This document shows positions 32,377 through 44,074 of a stretch of 64,000 nt of DNA, piece after piece. The stretch lies in contig CM055101.1 in the NCBI GenBank assembly GCA_029204225.1, positions 37,925,374 to 37,989,373 on the forward strand, read 5' to 3'. Position 1 is the stretch's first letter. Every line of letters starts with the position of its first letter. Under the pieces are notes generated by a model that saw only the letters and a list, made by a program, of their open reading frames with translations, made no database searches and was not told the origin of the DNA. This stretch comes from Diphasiastrum complanatum (Eukaryota; Streptophyta; Lycopodiopsida; Lycopodiales; Lycopodiaceae). The position numbers and the translations under genes were made by a program.

Positions 32377-32865
32377 CCCATAGAAACATAGTTAAAAGTG
32401 TTCTTTCTAGCCACTTATTTTGTTGAAGAATAAGGTGCAAGAGACCCAAAAGATACCTTATAGAGGTTGCACCCTAAGAATAGCTTACATTAGGATTTAT
32501 GGGCCTGCAATAGGCTAAGATATTGGCAAGTCCCATATTTATTAATTATCGAGGATTGATGTTTGGGTACTTATAGACTAATAGCGGAGGGTAATTTATA
32601 TTGTTAACCCCCCCATACCAACAAGAAGATATTATCCTCAATATCAAGATGATGTTCTTTCAAAAGCAAAAAATATTTGTAGTCTATAACTTATGGTTTC
32701 CACTTTCAAAGGAGTTGGTTTACATGCACTTTGTTTAAGTTCGTATTAGGTTGTGCAAAATTGTGCACATTATTTTCCTAGATATTGTTCTTTGTTCATA
32801 ACTTTATTCCTTTCTTTTATCAATACCTATGGTGTGCCTACTTCTAACATGTCTTTCTTGCCTCT
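32377..32865. other. 5' flank of the Helentron
   Basis: AT-rich, with a C tract at about 32607 and a splice-acceptor-like CTCTGTGCAG just before 32871. The Helentron's 5' terminus should lie here or further left, but I could not identify terminal repeats. Confidence 0.4.
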
Positions 32866-33605
32866 GTGCAGATTCCAAAATTTTGCATGACAATTGCAAA
32901 CACATACCAAACAATTTTACAACAACAAAACATGACAAGTCTAACAAACAATGACGTTTTAAAACATTCTAATATCCATGAGAAAACCGCAAATTGGACA
33001 TCTATAATGACAGATGCCTTAAAAATATTGCTTGAAAACCATCCTACTTACACTCGCAAACAAATCATGGTAGAATTTGAACACATATTCCCGAAAATAG
33101 ACTATACTTCCGCAACTGTATTTTATTGTATTAAAATACTTAAAAAGAAATCAATAAAACTACAAACACGTTAACAACATGGACATATGATATGACAAAC
33201 TATATTAAAGAACTTGTTCAACAAACACCAACTTTATTTAAAAAACATATTATCAACAAATTCCAAACCAAATTCCCTACTATTATGATGAAAAACGAAC
33301 GTATTCTATATCGTATACGAAAAGCATCCCGCACCAATAAATACGTGAACAATACAAGTACGACAAAGATGAACACTTGCTCTAAAAAAGCGAAACACAA
33401 CAAACAGTACTGGACTCACGATCTAATATTAGTCATTAGACAATTGATTTTGCAATATCCTACATTACCTACAAAACAACTTATGACCAAATTCTTACAT
33501 ATATTTCCCAATGCGACATGCACAAAGGCTAGTATTTTGAATGGAAACACACGCGCTCGTCGACATGCAGTATACAACAAATCGAGAAACCCGATTTCTA
33601 AATAG
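32866..33605 (+). pseudogene. Helentron N-terminal region with three repeated modules
   Basis: Frames 32866-33174 and 33192-33605. Three stretches share the layout of an aromatic or hydrophobic start, 'L...NP/TPT....I/L...F...FP', then a helix ending in Ile/Arg: WTSIMTDALKILLENHPTYT (32997-33130), YIKELVQQTPTLFKKHIINK (33201-33330) and DLILVIRQLILQYPTLPTKQ (33420-33570). Each is about 40-45 residues. This suggests tandem helix-turn-helix-like DNA-binding modules. I do not know this domain from named families. Confidence 0.6.
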
Positions 33606-33647
33606 GTAACTAAGAATCAAAGAAACCAAGAATCCAGCAACTGCAAT

Positions 33648-34494
33648 TTGATTTTAACAAAATACTATGAATGTATTGAAGATACTCCGATTTATCCATG
33701 TATTAGTTGTGAATCTATCTTTTTCTGTTTCCAAATGCATATTGCGAATTCTGAAAACATAAATTTTATCGAGACACTAAAACCCATTTCTTTTGATCTA
33801 TATATTGAAACTACTTGCTACATATGCAAAGATTGCCGGAAATACGTACTGCAAAACAAACTGCCCAAATTTTTTTCACCTATAAATATGTGTTTAAATC
33901 CTGAAATACGTTCAATTACGACACTCAATGAATTAAAAGAACGTTTACTAGCTCCTAGAATTGCTTTCTTACAAATACGTGAATTAGCACACCAAGGTCA
34001 GTTTGGAGCAACTGGAAGCATCATAAATGTACTTGCCAATCTTGACAAAATACAAAATATATTGCCACGTTTTATAGACAATGACAGTACCATTATTGTT
34101 CGAATACAAAACAAACTATATGATTGGCAAAGTCCGTCCCATGAAACTAATGACTGCTCTTGCCGATCTTTATAAAACTCCATTATACCAAAAACTAGGA
34201 ATTAACGTTAACCATTCTTGGAAAACATATTTTGACAATCTTGCAAAACATTCATGCTCACCAAACATAGATGAATCCAGCAACCATGAAATTGATCATG
34301 AAGAAACCATTATAGACGACACATTAATACATCCATTTACAACTAATGAATATGTTGTCGATTACAAAAACTGCTACGAAACTATCGCTCCTTGTGAAGG
34401 TCAAAATCCTATTGGAATATTTCAAGATACATATGCTGAAGAAGTTAATTACCCAACACTATTTTGGATCTCGACGCATAATGCCTGTTTCTAA
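33648..34494 (+). pseudogene. Helentron DUF6570-like region
   Basis: Frame 33648-34175 has paired cysteines (CISC at about 33705, CYICKDC at 33816), then NKLPKFFSPINMCLNPEI, LNELKERLLAPRIAFLQIRE and DKIQNILPRFIDND. This is the region that precedes Helitron_like_N in Helentron and Pif1-annotated proteins. After a frameshift near 34110 it continues in 34081-34494 (LADLYKTPLYQKLGINVN, APCEGQNPIGIF). The cysteines suggest a zinc-binding fold. Confidence 0.75.
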
Positions 34495-35845
34495 CAAATA
34501 CACGTACCAACACATTGCAAAATGGGAATTGTTGCACTATAAACACAAATTTAGACAACATACAACAAACCTGTGTTTAAAAGCAATCAGAATACTTATT
34601 CATCAGGAACTTGGTTCTATCTGAATAAGATTACAAAAAGGTACATTTCAAAGACGTGATTCATGACACGAATATTGAACAAATGCTTCATTCAAATTTA
34701 AAATATCAAGATTTTGACCATATTCGCACATCTCCTGATTATAAACACAGTTTGCGTAAAATTATTTTTGCAATGATGCGACAACTAGGACCACCCACAT
34801 TTTTTATAACATTATCTTCTGCCGAACATAAATGGTCACCACTCATGTGTTGTTTACAAAAACTAAACTCGAACATTTCACAACGTGGTCATTACAAAAC
34901 TAAAAATGATTTTTTTAGAAACTTGATCAACCATGATCCAACAACATGTGCAAGGTATTATATCATGAAAATAAATGCACTTCGCACATTGATTTAAAAA
35001 AAGCAGATACCTTAGGAGATATTCAAGATTATTTTTTTGTTACTGAATTTCAAAATCGTGGCAGTCAACATGAACACGGATTACTATGGGTTGCAAATGC
35101 ACCAATATATGAAAAAACACCTGAAACTAAAATTACTCAATTTATTGATATGTACATTTCATGTGATAGTTCAAAACTTGACACGCAAAATCTAGATATA
35201 CAAACTCATCACCACCGATCCACATGTTATAAAACTCGAATATCTAAACAGTGTCGCTTTCATTATCCACGACCACCAATGCCATACACTAGTATTTTGC
35301 ATCCGTATCCAGAAACAGAAACACATATCAAAACCTTTACCGAAATCTATATCCTGTTATCAAAGAAAAATTAAACTGCATTGATACAATAAAACATGCA
35401 AATTTTCTAACATGACTTGCTACATTGCAAATATCGCTTCCTGATTATATAAAAGCAATATGCAACAATTTGAAAAAACCAACAATATTTTTACAATGCC
35501 ATCCAAAAGACATATACACAAACAATTTCAATCCATCCGTAAGTCAACTTTGGAATGCAAATATGGATTTGCAATATATTCTTCATCCATATGCAACTGC
35601 AAGTCACTGCACATCGTATTTAAAAAAAATTGATACTACTCTTTTGCAATCTTTAAAACACGCATTTACAAAATCTATACATCAAAATGTAAATACATTT
35701 ACAAGATTAAAAAACATGGGGAATGCATTTTTAAATGCACAGCAAATGAGTGCACAACTTGCAGCATTTATTGTATTATCATCATTACCTTTACATGCTT
35801 CCACGAGAACATTCACATTCATTAATACGAACCTTGAACCAACAC
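34495..35845 (+). pseudogene. Helentron Rep (HUH endonuclease) domain
   Basis: 34656-34997 shows FAMMRQLGPPTFFITLSSAE and DPTTCARYYIMKINAL. 34946-35374 shows the metal-binding HUH-type motif as FQNRGSQHEHGLLWV (two His around Glu), then QFIDMYISCDSSK and CRFHYPRPPM. 35425-35850 shows WNANMDLQYILHPYA and the catalytic-Tyr region ATASHCTSYLKK. The domain nicks and joins DNA ends in rolling-circle transposition. The first of two usual tyrosines appears as His. Frameshifts separate all three frames. A solo LTR begins at 35846 directly after FINTNLEPT. Confidence 0.82.
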
Positions 35846-36536
35846 TGTGAAAAATTGCCTACATTGGCAAATCTAGCCATGTAGAATATTGTACATTTTG
35901 TCAATATTGTTTGTTGGTTACTTGAATGGCCAAAGTACCACTTGTACATACACACCTAAAGTAGGTTACCACGAGTCAAGAGGAGTGGTTGTGTCTATTT
36001 GGTAGTGATTCCTACTTTGTAGGATCTAGACCATGATTTATGATAAGATTTGTACCTACCATGCACCTACCAAGCATGACTCTTGGATCTAGGCTAGGGT
36101 TTTCACATTAGGGCAAGAAAGTGGAGTCTACTTCCTTATTACATGCTGGATTTTCACCTAACTTTGCAAAGGAAGTGTGTTTTACTATGTATTCCCATTC
36201 TCCATAGTGAGAAGATAGAAACTTTTTGGAGCCTCAAGGAGAAACTCGAGTTTCCTCTCATTGTATGGTGATTACTCTTGATTTCCAATGAAACCCAGCT
36301 TTGGCACTTTGTAAACACTGTCTACAGGCCGTACTACAGCCTTATTTCCACACGTGTGGAGTTGGATTATACTATTTGATCAATGCTTTGATTGTCTCTA
36401 CTTGTTTCCTATCAAGCTGCTAAACTAGATCTGGTTTTCTGATGACTAGTTTCTGATAGATTGTTTAACAAGCATACAATCACCTTGTGGATCGTTCAAA
36501 GATCCATTTATGGTCCTTAGTACTGTACTTTTCACA
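35846..36536 (+). mobile_element. Solo copia LTR inside the Helentron
   Basis: 691 bases, TGTGAAAAATTGCC to ACTTTTCACA, flanked by AACAC at 35841-35845 and 36537-36541. It belongs to the same LTR family as 18606-19084 and is the most complete copy in the window. No internal sequence remains, as expected after recombination between two LTRs. Confidence 0.95.
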
Positions 36537-38530
36537 AACACAAGCATTTGCTCCTAAAAACAAACAAAGTTTGCAATCTCTTCATCCCGATTCAACAGAC
36601 ATCCGATATGCAACAAAAATTGAAAAATACCTTACTCGACCTATTGACTATTCAAGCCTTTGTTTAGCAAAATTCATTGCAGAATATCAATTAACATCAT
36701 CGTAAATATGCAAACGTCGAAAACCTCAAATAATTAGATACGTAAATTACAACAAACTTAAAGATCCTGAAAATTTTTATCGTGAACATCTGCTTCTATA
36801 TAAACTGTTCCAAGTATTAGAATACATGATTCTAGAATTACATTCATCGTACGAAGCTACGTACCATGCACACTATGACCAACAAACAAAAACTACATTT
36901 CAAACAAGAACTTGACAAATACGCATGTTGCAATTGGGAAGACTCCAAAAACGAATCATCAAACACTGAAACATCAAATTGAAACATGAATACCTGTAAC
37001 ATCAATAATTATGATCTACAAACTAAATTTCCAACTCATGCAGAATGCAACCCCAAAAAAGCAAATAGATACAACTCCTAAATTAACATACAAAATCATG
37101 AATCAAAATACATATTATCACGAACTTGCAAAATTAAATCCCATGCAACGCCTGCTTTTTGACAACATAATGCACAAAAAACGAACAAACAACAAAAAAC
37201 GAATTCATCTTTTTTTTGCTGGAGGTGCTGGTATAGGGAAAACATTTATTTTACTGCTTCTTGTACTGCGTCATTACTATAAAGATACCACAGATGATAT
37301 ACAAAATCCAAGAGTATTAATGATGGCATATACAAGAAAAGCTGCTTTTAATATTCATGGGACCACAATACATTCCACATTACATTTACCTATAAACACA
37401 AAAGAATTGACTTCTCTTTCTGGTGACAAATTACAAACACTATCAATTCAATACAAAAAATTATGCCTTGTAGTATTTGATGAAATTTCTTAAATTGGTG
37501 AAAGAACTTTCCGATTCGCAGATCAACGACTTCGAACGATCAAACATAATCCAATCAAATTTTTCGATGGACTTGATGTGCAAACAGCTCCAGTTCTAGA
37601 CTCCTAGATCTTTAAACAACCTGAAAATAGTTTGGTCACATTTCATAATTCATGTTGGCAAAACATGTTCACCTACTATGCACTTGAACAAGTAATGTGA
37701 CAACAAGATATAGAATTCCTTTTTTTAAATAGAATTAGAGAAACCACGCATACATCTGCAGATATCAATTGGTTAAATAAACATTGTCATAAAACACCAC
37801 CCTCTGTGCCAAATTTACCGTACCTATTTTACAAAAACAACAATATACAACAACACAACAATGAAGTCTACCATACAATCACAAGTACAGAATTCTGTCT
37901 ACAGGCAATTGACATTCTTAGTGGTACTTGCAATGCCACAATAGTAATACCAGAAGCACAATCAGCAATGCAATCATTAGCAAAAATAATTTATGTAAAA
38001 CAAGGCATGTTGGTAGAACTTTGTGCAACAAGCATAGTATTGAAGATGGACTTGTTAATAGAGCAGATGGCATTTTTCAAACTACAACCATGACCTCTAC
38101 AGAAGACATTGTATGGATAGAATTCTATAATTTTGAAATAGGTGCAAAAACTCGCCACAATAATCAGTACATCTACAAAATCCATAATATAAACCAAACA
38201 TGGACTCCAATACACCGAATCACGAAAGAATTTCAAGTTGGCCATTCTATTTTTAATAAGGTTACAAGAAAACAATTTCCAATCAGAACAGCAATAGCAA
38301 GAACAATACACCGAGCCCAAGGTTTGACAATAACTGAACTAGCATTCAGCCCAAAACATGTTTCAAAACATGGTTTATTGTACACAGCACTCACCCGAGT
38401 TAGAAAACCTGAAAATTTATACATCACATCGCCATTAACTTCAGAACACTTAAAAATTGATCCACGTGTACAACAAGAAATGACACGTCTAAGAACAACA
38501 ACAAAATGGGAGTTCCAAATTCCCAATATG
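36537..38530 (+). pseudogene. Helentron Pif1-type helicase
   Basis: After the solo LTR the coding resumes (QAFAPKNKQSLQSLH, IEKYLTRP, IIRYVNYNKLKDPENFYREH). 37011-37493 holds NPMQRLLFDNIMHKK, Walker A FFAGGAGIGKTF, YTRKAAFNIHGTTIHSTLHL and Walker B LVVFDEIS, with a stop right after. 37928-38530 holds the later motifs, including ARTIHRAQGLTITELAFSPK and LLYTALTRVRKPENLYI. The family unwinds DNA 5' to 3' during rolling-circle transposition. Stops near 37491 and 37605 and a frame change near 38030 disable it. Confidence 0.88.
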
Positions 38531-38544
38531 TGTACCTACACAAA

Positions 38545-39165
38545 AACACATCTCATTATTCAATCACTAAATACTAGATCATTACCTAAATACAAACATA
38601 GTATCGTAAATGATCATAACCTAATGACATCACAATATTATGTTTACAAGAAACCCAAACACATAATCATAAACCTTACTTTCCAACAATCTTCGAAGCC
38701 ATTGACAATTACGTATTTGCAGGCTCAACAATATTGTATCTTAAAACTAAACACCTTGAACATGTACAATTATTTAATACACTGCATAGTGAAATTATTC
38801 ATGCTACATTTGCTCATAAAGCCTACAATCTACATATTATTGCAATATATAGACAGCCAAATAGTACTATTTCCACGTTTATTGAACAACTAAATATAGT
38901 ACTTAACAATATTCCCAAAAATGCACCCACTATTATATTGGGCGACATAAATATTAATGCATTAAACATAAACACTAATTTCCAAAAACTTGAATCAGTT
39001 ATGCGTGAACATAATATATAACTATCCTTTCAACAAGTAACAACTATACATGTCACCCAATTAGATCATGTTTGGACAAACATAGAGAACCCCAAAAATT
39101 TATCTGGAAGTACATACACTTATTGGTCAGATCATTCACCAATATACTACATGTGTCAATAAAAA
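38545..39165 (+). pseudogene. Helentron C-terminal AP-like endonuclease
   Basis: LIIQSLNTRSLPKYKHSI (about 38550-38605) is the domain start. Frame 38734-39021 holds HIIAIYRQPNSTISTF and TIILGDININAL, the conserved Asp-Asn box of the exonuclease-endonuclease-phosphatase family. After a stop, LDHVWTN (39062) and YWSDHSPIYY (39120-39150) are the last box with the catalytic His. These are the blocks shared with non-LTR retrotransposon endonucleases. The domain is almost complete but split by two breaks. Confidence 0.85.
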
Positions 39166-39204
39166 AAACCACTAAAAAAACTTTAACAACATACAATTTA
39201 TTTC

Positions 39205-39644
39205 GTGTTGCGAAGGCATGGCCCAGTGGCTTGCCACAATGCACTTGTTTGAAATAGCAAAAAGTGAAAGTCCATTTTTCTATCCTCAACAGAGGCTAAA
39301 TACATTGGAGCTACATAGGCAACCAAGGAAGTTAGTGGATCAAGTTGTTGCTTCAAGATTTATCCTTCATACAACAAGGTGCTACCACCATCTACTTTGA
39401 CAAGCTAAGCTATATTTTTCTGACCTTAAATCCTCAGTTTCATTTGAAAACCAAACATATTAAAATTCAATTTCATTTTGTCAGAGAAAAAGTTTATGCC
39501 AAACAGATTAAACTATCTTACTGCTGCACATATCAGATGACATCAAATATTTACATTAAATCCTTGACCAGAAGCAAACATATTCAATTCTCGAATATGC
39601 TAAATCTTCAAAAATATATGAAGTGACCTTAAGGGCCGGGGGGG
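39205..39644 (+). mobile_element. Copia G: RNase H end and polypurine tract
   Basis: Plus-strand frames around 39218-39626 match the end of copia RNase H: GATTIYFDKLSYIFLTLNPQ, FHLKTKHIKIQFHFVREKVY, then IYIKSLTRSKHIQFSNML. The active-site Asp context is degraded. It ends in the purine tract AAGGGCCGGGGGGG directly before an LTR start at 39645. The left edge meets the Helentron. Confidence 0.85.
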
Positions 39645-40055
39645 TGTTGGAATATAACCTCACTCCATGTAAATATTCAACATTTTATGTAATATGTTTT
39701 TTTTGCAAATATTTACACAGTCTGCAAAATTGAACTAGACTCGAAACTGGTGGACAAACATGTTAATTCTTCTAGTAAAAATGCCGATTAGCATATCACC
39801 TACTGTTCTATCCTAAAAAAATGCCAGTTGACATTTATCTATGAACAATCGATTTTGATGTTCAACATTATCATTTCAAAGAAATAGCACCCCACACCCC
39901 AAACAATGCTCCAAAATTGTATATACAAAAAATGAACCAAAGCTAAGCACACATACTTAAAAAGTGGGGTATTGATGCATGGAATTGTCTTGACTTTCTA
40001 GTGACTGTGCCATTTTTGTGGCACAAAACTGCACTAGACTTACACTATTTTGACA
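39645..40055. repeat. two convergent LTR pieces, fused tail to tail
   Basis: The left end (TGTTGGAATATAACC) is the plus-strand LTR start of copia G after its purine tract. The right end, on the minus strand, reads TGTCAAAATAGTG after the purine tract of copia H. The 411 bases between are therefore shared by two 3' LTRs in opposite directions. The fusion point is not visible to me. The two ends are not alike, so two families are involved. Confidence 0.7.
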
Positions 40056-41660
40056 CTCTCCCTTAAGCCCTAGTTTATTTTACATACATTGAGCTTTTAT
40101 CTAAAAAACTCAATCTTATCACAACTTAAAGGTTTAGTAAACCCATCTGCTAATTGATCCTATGTCCTGTAATGTATCATGTCAATTTCTTTAGATTCTT
40201 GTTCTTTCCTAATGAAGTGATATCTGATTTCTATATGCTTAGTATGTGCGTGGAACACAAGATTTCTTGCTAGTTGGATAACACTTTGACTATTACTTTT
40301 GGTGCTAGTAGACTCATGTTGTGTAATACCAATGTCCTCCAACATACGTTGCCATGTTGCTTCTTGGGTCGACGAACATAGGGTTTCATACTTAACTTTT
40401 ATAGTGGAAAGTACAGTCGTTTCTTGCATTTTACTTGACCAAGAGAAAGCACCATTACCAAGATGGAAAATGTAGCCTGTGGTTGTTCTCTCTTATACAT
40501 TAGACCATAAGTAGTTGCGCCTTTCACATAATGAAGAATTCTTTCAGGAGCTTTCTAATGTGACTCTCTAAGTGTTGGCATAAATTGACTCACTAGACTT
40601 ACAACATAGCTAATATCAAGTCTTGTAGTAGTGAGATAGATTAAGCAACCCATCAATTAAAGAAATAGTGTAGCATCTACTAACTCACTTTTGTCTTCTC
40701 TCAACAACTTACTTCCTATCTCATTTGGTGTGGAAATTGGCTTACTATTACTCATCCTAAATCATTCTAGCATCTCATTCACATACTTGGTTTGGGTAAG
40801 TGTAATACCTTTCTTCATTAGCCATATTTCCACTCCAAGGCAATAATGCATTAGACCTAAATCTGTCATGTCGAATTTGATTGACAAATCTCTTTCAATT
40901 GCACTAATGAGCTCTTCATCATTACTTGCGATTACTAGATCCTCTACATATAAAACAACTAGAGTGATACTAGAATCATGACAAAAGTAAGCTTTGCATT
41001 TTAAATTATGATGGCATACTTAAGCTTTTAGTATTCACTAGCATAAAGTACAACCATTGTTTATTTTAGAATAAAGCAATCCAACCACTATTCACTAGTT
41101 GATTAAGAGTAATTGTTATGTCTAGGTGAGAGCAAGGAAAGCGAAACCATTGAAATAGTGGATCTCTGAAAAGAGTAGAAACCATATAACAAAGTTGATA
41201 TTGTTTCAAATCGTATAATGTCTTTTTTAGTTTACACACTTTGTCTTCTTTGCCTCATACCACAAACCTGCTTGGTTGTTGCATGTAAACCTCTTCCTCA
41301 AGCATCAAGAGATGTTTTCCTCAATAAGAAGCTTGGATGGCTCACCCCTCTCCTGTTCACCTATGAATCTCATCAAACATGATATCATGACTGATATGCA
41401 TGCGTCAACCAACTGGATCATAGCATCTATATGCTTTGGTTTGCTCATCATAACCCATGAAAATGCATTTTAATGCCTTTGCCACATCTTGGTTCTTTCA
41501 CTCTCATGAATATGAACATAGACTCTACAACCAAACACACATAGAGCATCGATCAGTTTCTTACCACTAAAAACCTTATTATGTGTGTGATCGAATATTG
41601 CAATTGTAGGGCTTCTATTTTGAAAGAATGTTGTCATGCATACAACTTCACCATAAAATA
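40056..41660 (-). mobile_element. Copia H remnant
   Basis: Minus-strand order: integrase C-terminus (about 41640-41450), reverse transcriptase with LVVLYVEDLVIASND (about 40960-40910) and TQTKYVNEMLE, thumb block, then RNase H (40429-40160: SQSVIQLARNLVFHAHTKHI, EIRYHFIRKEQESKEIDMI) and the purine tract GGGCTTAAGGGAGAG. The catalytic box is YVED, with one Asp replaced by Glu. Stops are scattered through it. Gag, protease and the 5' LTR are absent; a gypsy LTR begins 25 bases to the right. Confidence 0.85.
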
Positions 41661-41684
41661 ATCAACGATTTTCCTATGTGACAT

Positions 41685-42490
41685 TGTTGGAGGGTTTGCG
41701 GATATTGAGGCAACCCTAACCATAGTTAATAAGTGAGAGGGATTTGGCAGCCTGCGTGTGTAAGTCCAACCCGATGATCACATAGCTATTTGATTAGTTA
41801 TAAGTTAATAAAAGGACTTTAGGTCTTTTTTGTGGGATTTTAATGTTGTAGGGCCTAATAGTCAAGTTAGTGAATTAAAGGGGTTCTCACCAAAATTCAA
41901 ATTCAAATTGGTTCCCTCCAAATTTTTTAATGGGTTCCCTCCACTTTTTGAAAACTTAGGGTAGAAATTGAACAATAGGATTTGAGGCCAAAGCCCTAAA
42001 GTCCACTATATATTGTTGTAACTTCAAAGCATTTGTACATATTCTCTTCATTTCAATACAAGTAGGTTGGCCCTCTTATGGAATGGATATGGAATGTCCA
42101 AGATCTCCATCTTTCTTCCTCTAACTCTCATGTTTTCTTTGGATTTGCTAATTGTTGGATCTGATGCTTATTGGAATTGATCATTCTTATGCGTTTTGTG
42201 AGAGAGAAAGGGAGAGAGAGAAGAGTAAGTCTCTATCATTGTTGTGGATCTTAGTGTTAATGGATGTAGTGTTAATTCTTAGTGTTAATGGATCTTAGTG
42301 TTAGATATGAATCATATGCATTTGCTGGATTATGAAATATGCTATTGCTCTCATGGGAACGAATCGTCGTGTGACAACTAGTTAATTCTCTTCATCTCCT
42401 TGATGCTTGTGTGCTTGGATCTGGGGTTGAGGGTGGATAGGAAATACCTACTTCAACTTTGGCACTATTGTTGGGGAACAACACCAATAT
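41685..42490 (+). mobile_element. Gypsy LTR with Tat/Athila-like primer site
   Basis: The LTR runs from TGTTGGAGGGTTTGCGG to ACCTACTTCA (41685-42455). It contains CTATATATTG near 42006 as a likely TATA box, with TTCATTTCAATACA downstream. TGGCACTATTGTTGGGGAA at 42460 matches the layout of the primer site of Tat/Athila gypsy elements. Only ~30 internal bases follow before copia I sequence, so no coding region is left. Confidence 0.78.
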
Positions 42491-44074
42491 TTCAGATTTC
42501 ATAAGTCCAAAAATCACCACATTTTGGCATGATTATTCTAATATTGAGATCAAAAAGTATTTCCATCTTAATAAGCTGGATATAAGTGTCCACTTTGGAT
42601 GCTTCACTTATTCTCATAAGAAGTTTACAACTTGCCTCTAAGGCTGAAAATTGAGAATTTTTAACATTATGAATGAGCACATCATTCTTGATCTTATTGA
42701 AACTTACTTTTGGAATCCAAAAGCTCAATCCAAGTGTATCTAGAGTAATCATCACTAAGAGATACATACATTAATGCACCTCCATTAGATACTTGTGAAA
42801 AAGAGTGCACATCACTATGAATGAGATCTAATGACTTAGAAGATCTAGTAGAAGAGTTAGCAAATGGTTTCTTGTGAGCCTTTGAGAGGTTGGAAGCCTC
42901 ACAACTCTTTCCACACTTTGAAAATGCTTTGGAAGGCTGAGTTCAAGCTCCTTTGTGCATAGGATCTCCATAGCTTTGAAGTTGGGGTGGCCCAACCTCT
43001 TATGCCAAGGCTCCACTTGTGTAAGCTCCTCCTTAGCCATGTTCACACTTCCAAGAAACACATTAGCATCAAGCTTAAATAGCCTCCCTTGCTTGAATCC
43101 CTTTACAATGCAAGTGTCACTCATCATAATAGAGCAAACACCTTGCTTAAAATGGACATCTAAACCACTATCCATTATTAGCAAGTTCTTACTAAGATTA
43201 GGAACATAGAGTACATTTTCTAGATCCAATCTTTTAGAGGATCCAAAACTTAAAGATATTGTTCCCATTCCATCTATTCTACATTCTTGATCACTTGCTG
43301 TTAGAATAGACTTTTTACAACCTACAAAAGGTACATGATCTTGTCCTCCTTGAGGCTCTTCCTCCTCACCAATAACAAGATCATAGATATCTTGGAGCAC
43401 TAGAAGTGACTCCATTCTTACTTTCCAAATTGAATAGTTGCTTGAATTCGACCTTTCACTACCTTCAAGAAGATAGGCTCCAATTGAACCCACTTTTACT
43501 AGTAACAACTACAATAAATGTACTATACAAAGGCTCTCCTTCTCCCTTTCTCAAAATCTAGTCACAAAGCTACTCACTTGAATCTCACAAAACTCAAGAA
43601 GCAAGATCTTATGATCTTAAACTCAAACACACTACCCTCTTGGAAAAATTGGATTTGACTCTTGGAAGTGCCAATGCCTCCCTATGGTGTTTTAGAACGG
43701 TTTTAGTCTCTTACTAGAACTAAAAACAACTCATTCACAATGATTTAGAGGTTGATCAATGATCTAACACCATTCCACATCAAATCTACAATGAGATTAT
43801 TGGATTTTCACAAAGCAAATCACTAGTTTCACTCTCACAATCTTGTTTGAAGCACAAATATGGAAAAATCACATAGATATGGTGAAAGTACAATTCCAGC
43901 AACCTCTCACACATGTGGGAAGTTCACTTGAACTTTATCTTACTCATTTCGACGTCAAATCATCAAGTAAACTATTGATTAGAGTCGCCCTCCTTCAAAT
44001 TGATTGTAGCACCAATGTTTTTTTGAAGAGATTTGGATCATTATCAAAGCTCTTAGACTTGGCTCTGATACCAT
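42491..44074 (-). mobile_element. Copia I: gag fused to integrase by internal deletion
   Basis: Frame 43508-42828 (226 codons) starts MLLVKVGSIGAYLLEGSERS, a gag start. At about EEEEPQGGQ it jumps into the protease-to-integrase linker (SILTASDQECRIDGMGTISL, LDLENVLYVPNLSKNLL), then pre-integrase (PWHKRLGHPNFKAMEILC). Further left, broken integrase (VSNGGALMYVS) can be read. The gag core, zinc knuckle and protease active site are deleted, yet the frame was kept. A primer site (minus strand, 44062-44074) precedes it. Confidence 0.85.
44062..44074 (-). promoter_or_regulatory. Primer-binding site of copia I
   Basis: GGCTCTGATACCA on the plus strand is the exact complement of TGGTATCAGAGCC and abuts the LTR at 44075. 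Confidence 0.9.

Larger units (their letters stand above)
32866..39200 (+). mobile_element. Helentron (Helitron2-type) with C-terminal endonuclease
   Basis: One long decayed coding unit carries, in order, repeated N-terminal modules, a DUF6570-like cysteine region, Helitron-like N and HUH Rep domain, Pif1 helicase and an exonuclease-endonuclease-phosphatase (AP-like) domain. This order, with the endonuclease after the helicase, is the known hallmark of Helentrons as opposed to canonical plant Helitrons. At least seven frame changes, several stops and a solo LTR (35846-36536) inactivate it. The right end is cut by copia RNase H sequence at about 39205; neither terminus is recognisable. A related fragment lies at 10774-11960. 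Confidence 0.88.

Noticed and set aside
32866-39200. Canonical plant Helitron with RPA gene
   Set aside because: The fused C-terminal endonuclease and the DUF6570-like region before Rep fit Helentron, and no RPA ORF lies within this copy.
41685-42455. Copia LTR
   Set aside because: The following primer site is of the TGGC...GGGGAA gypsy type, not the initiator-Met copia type.
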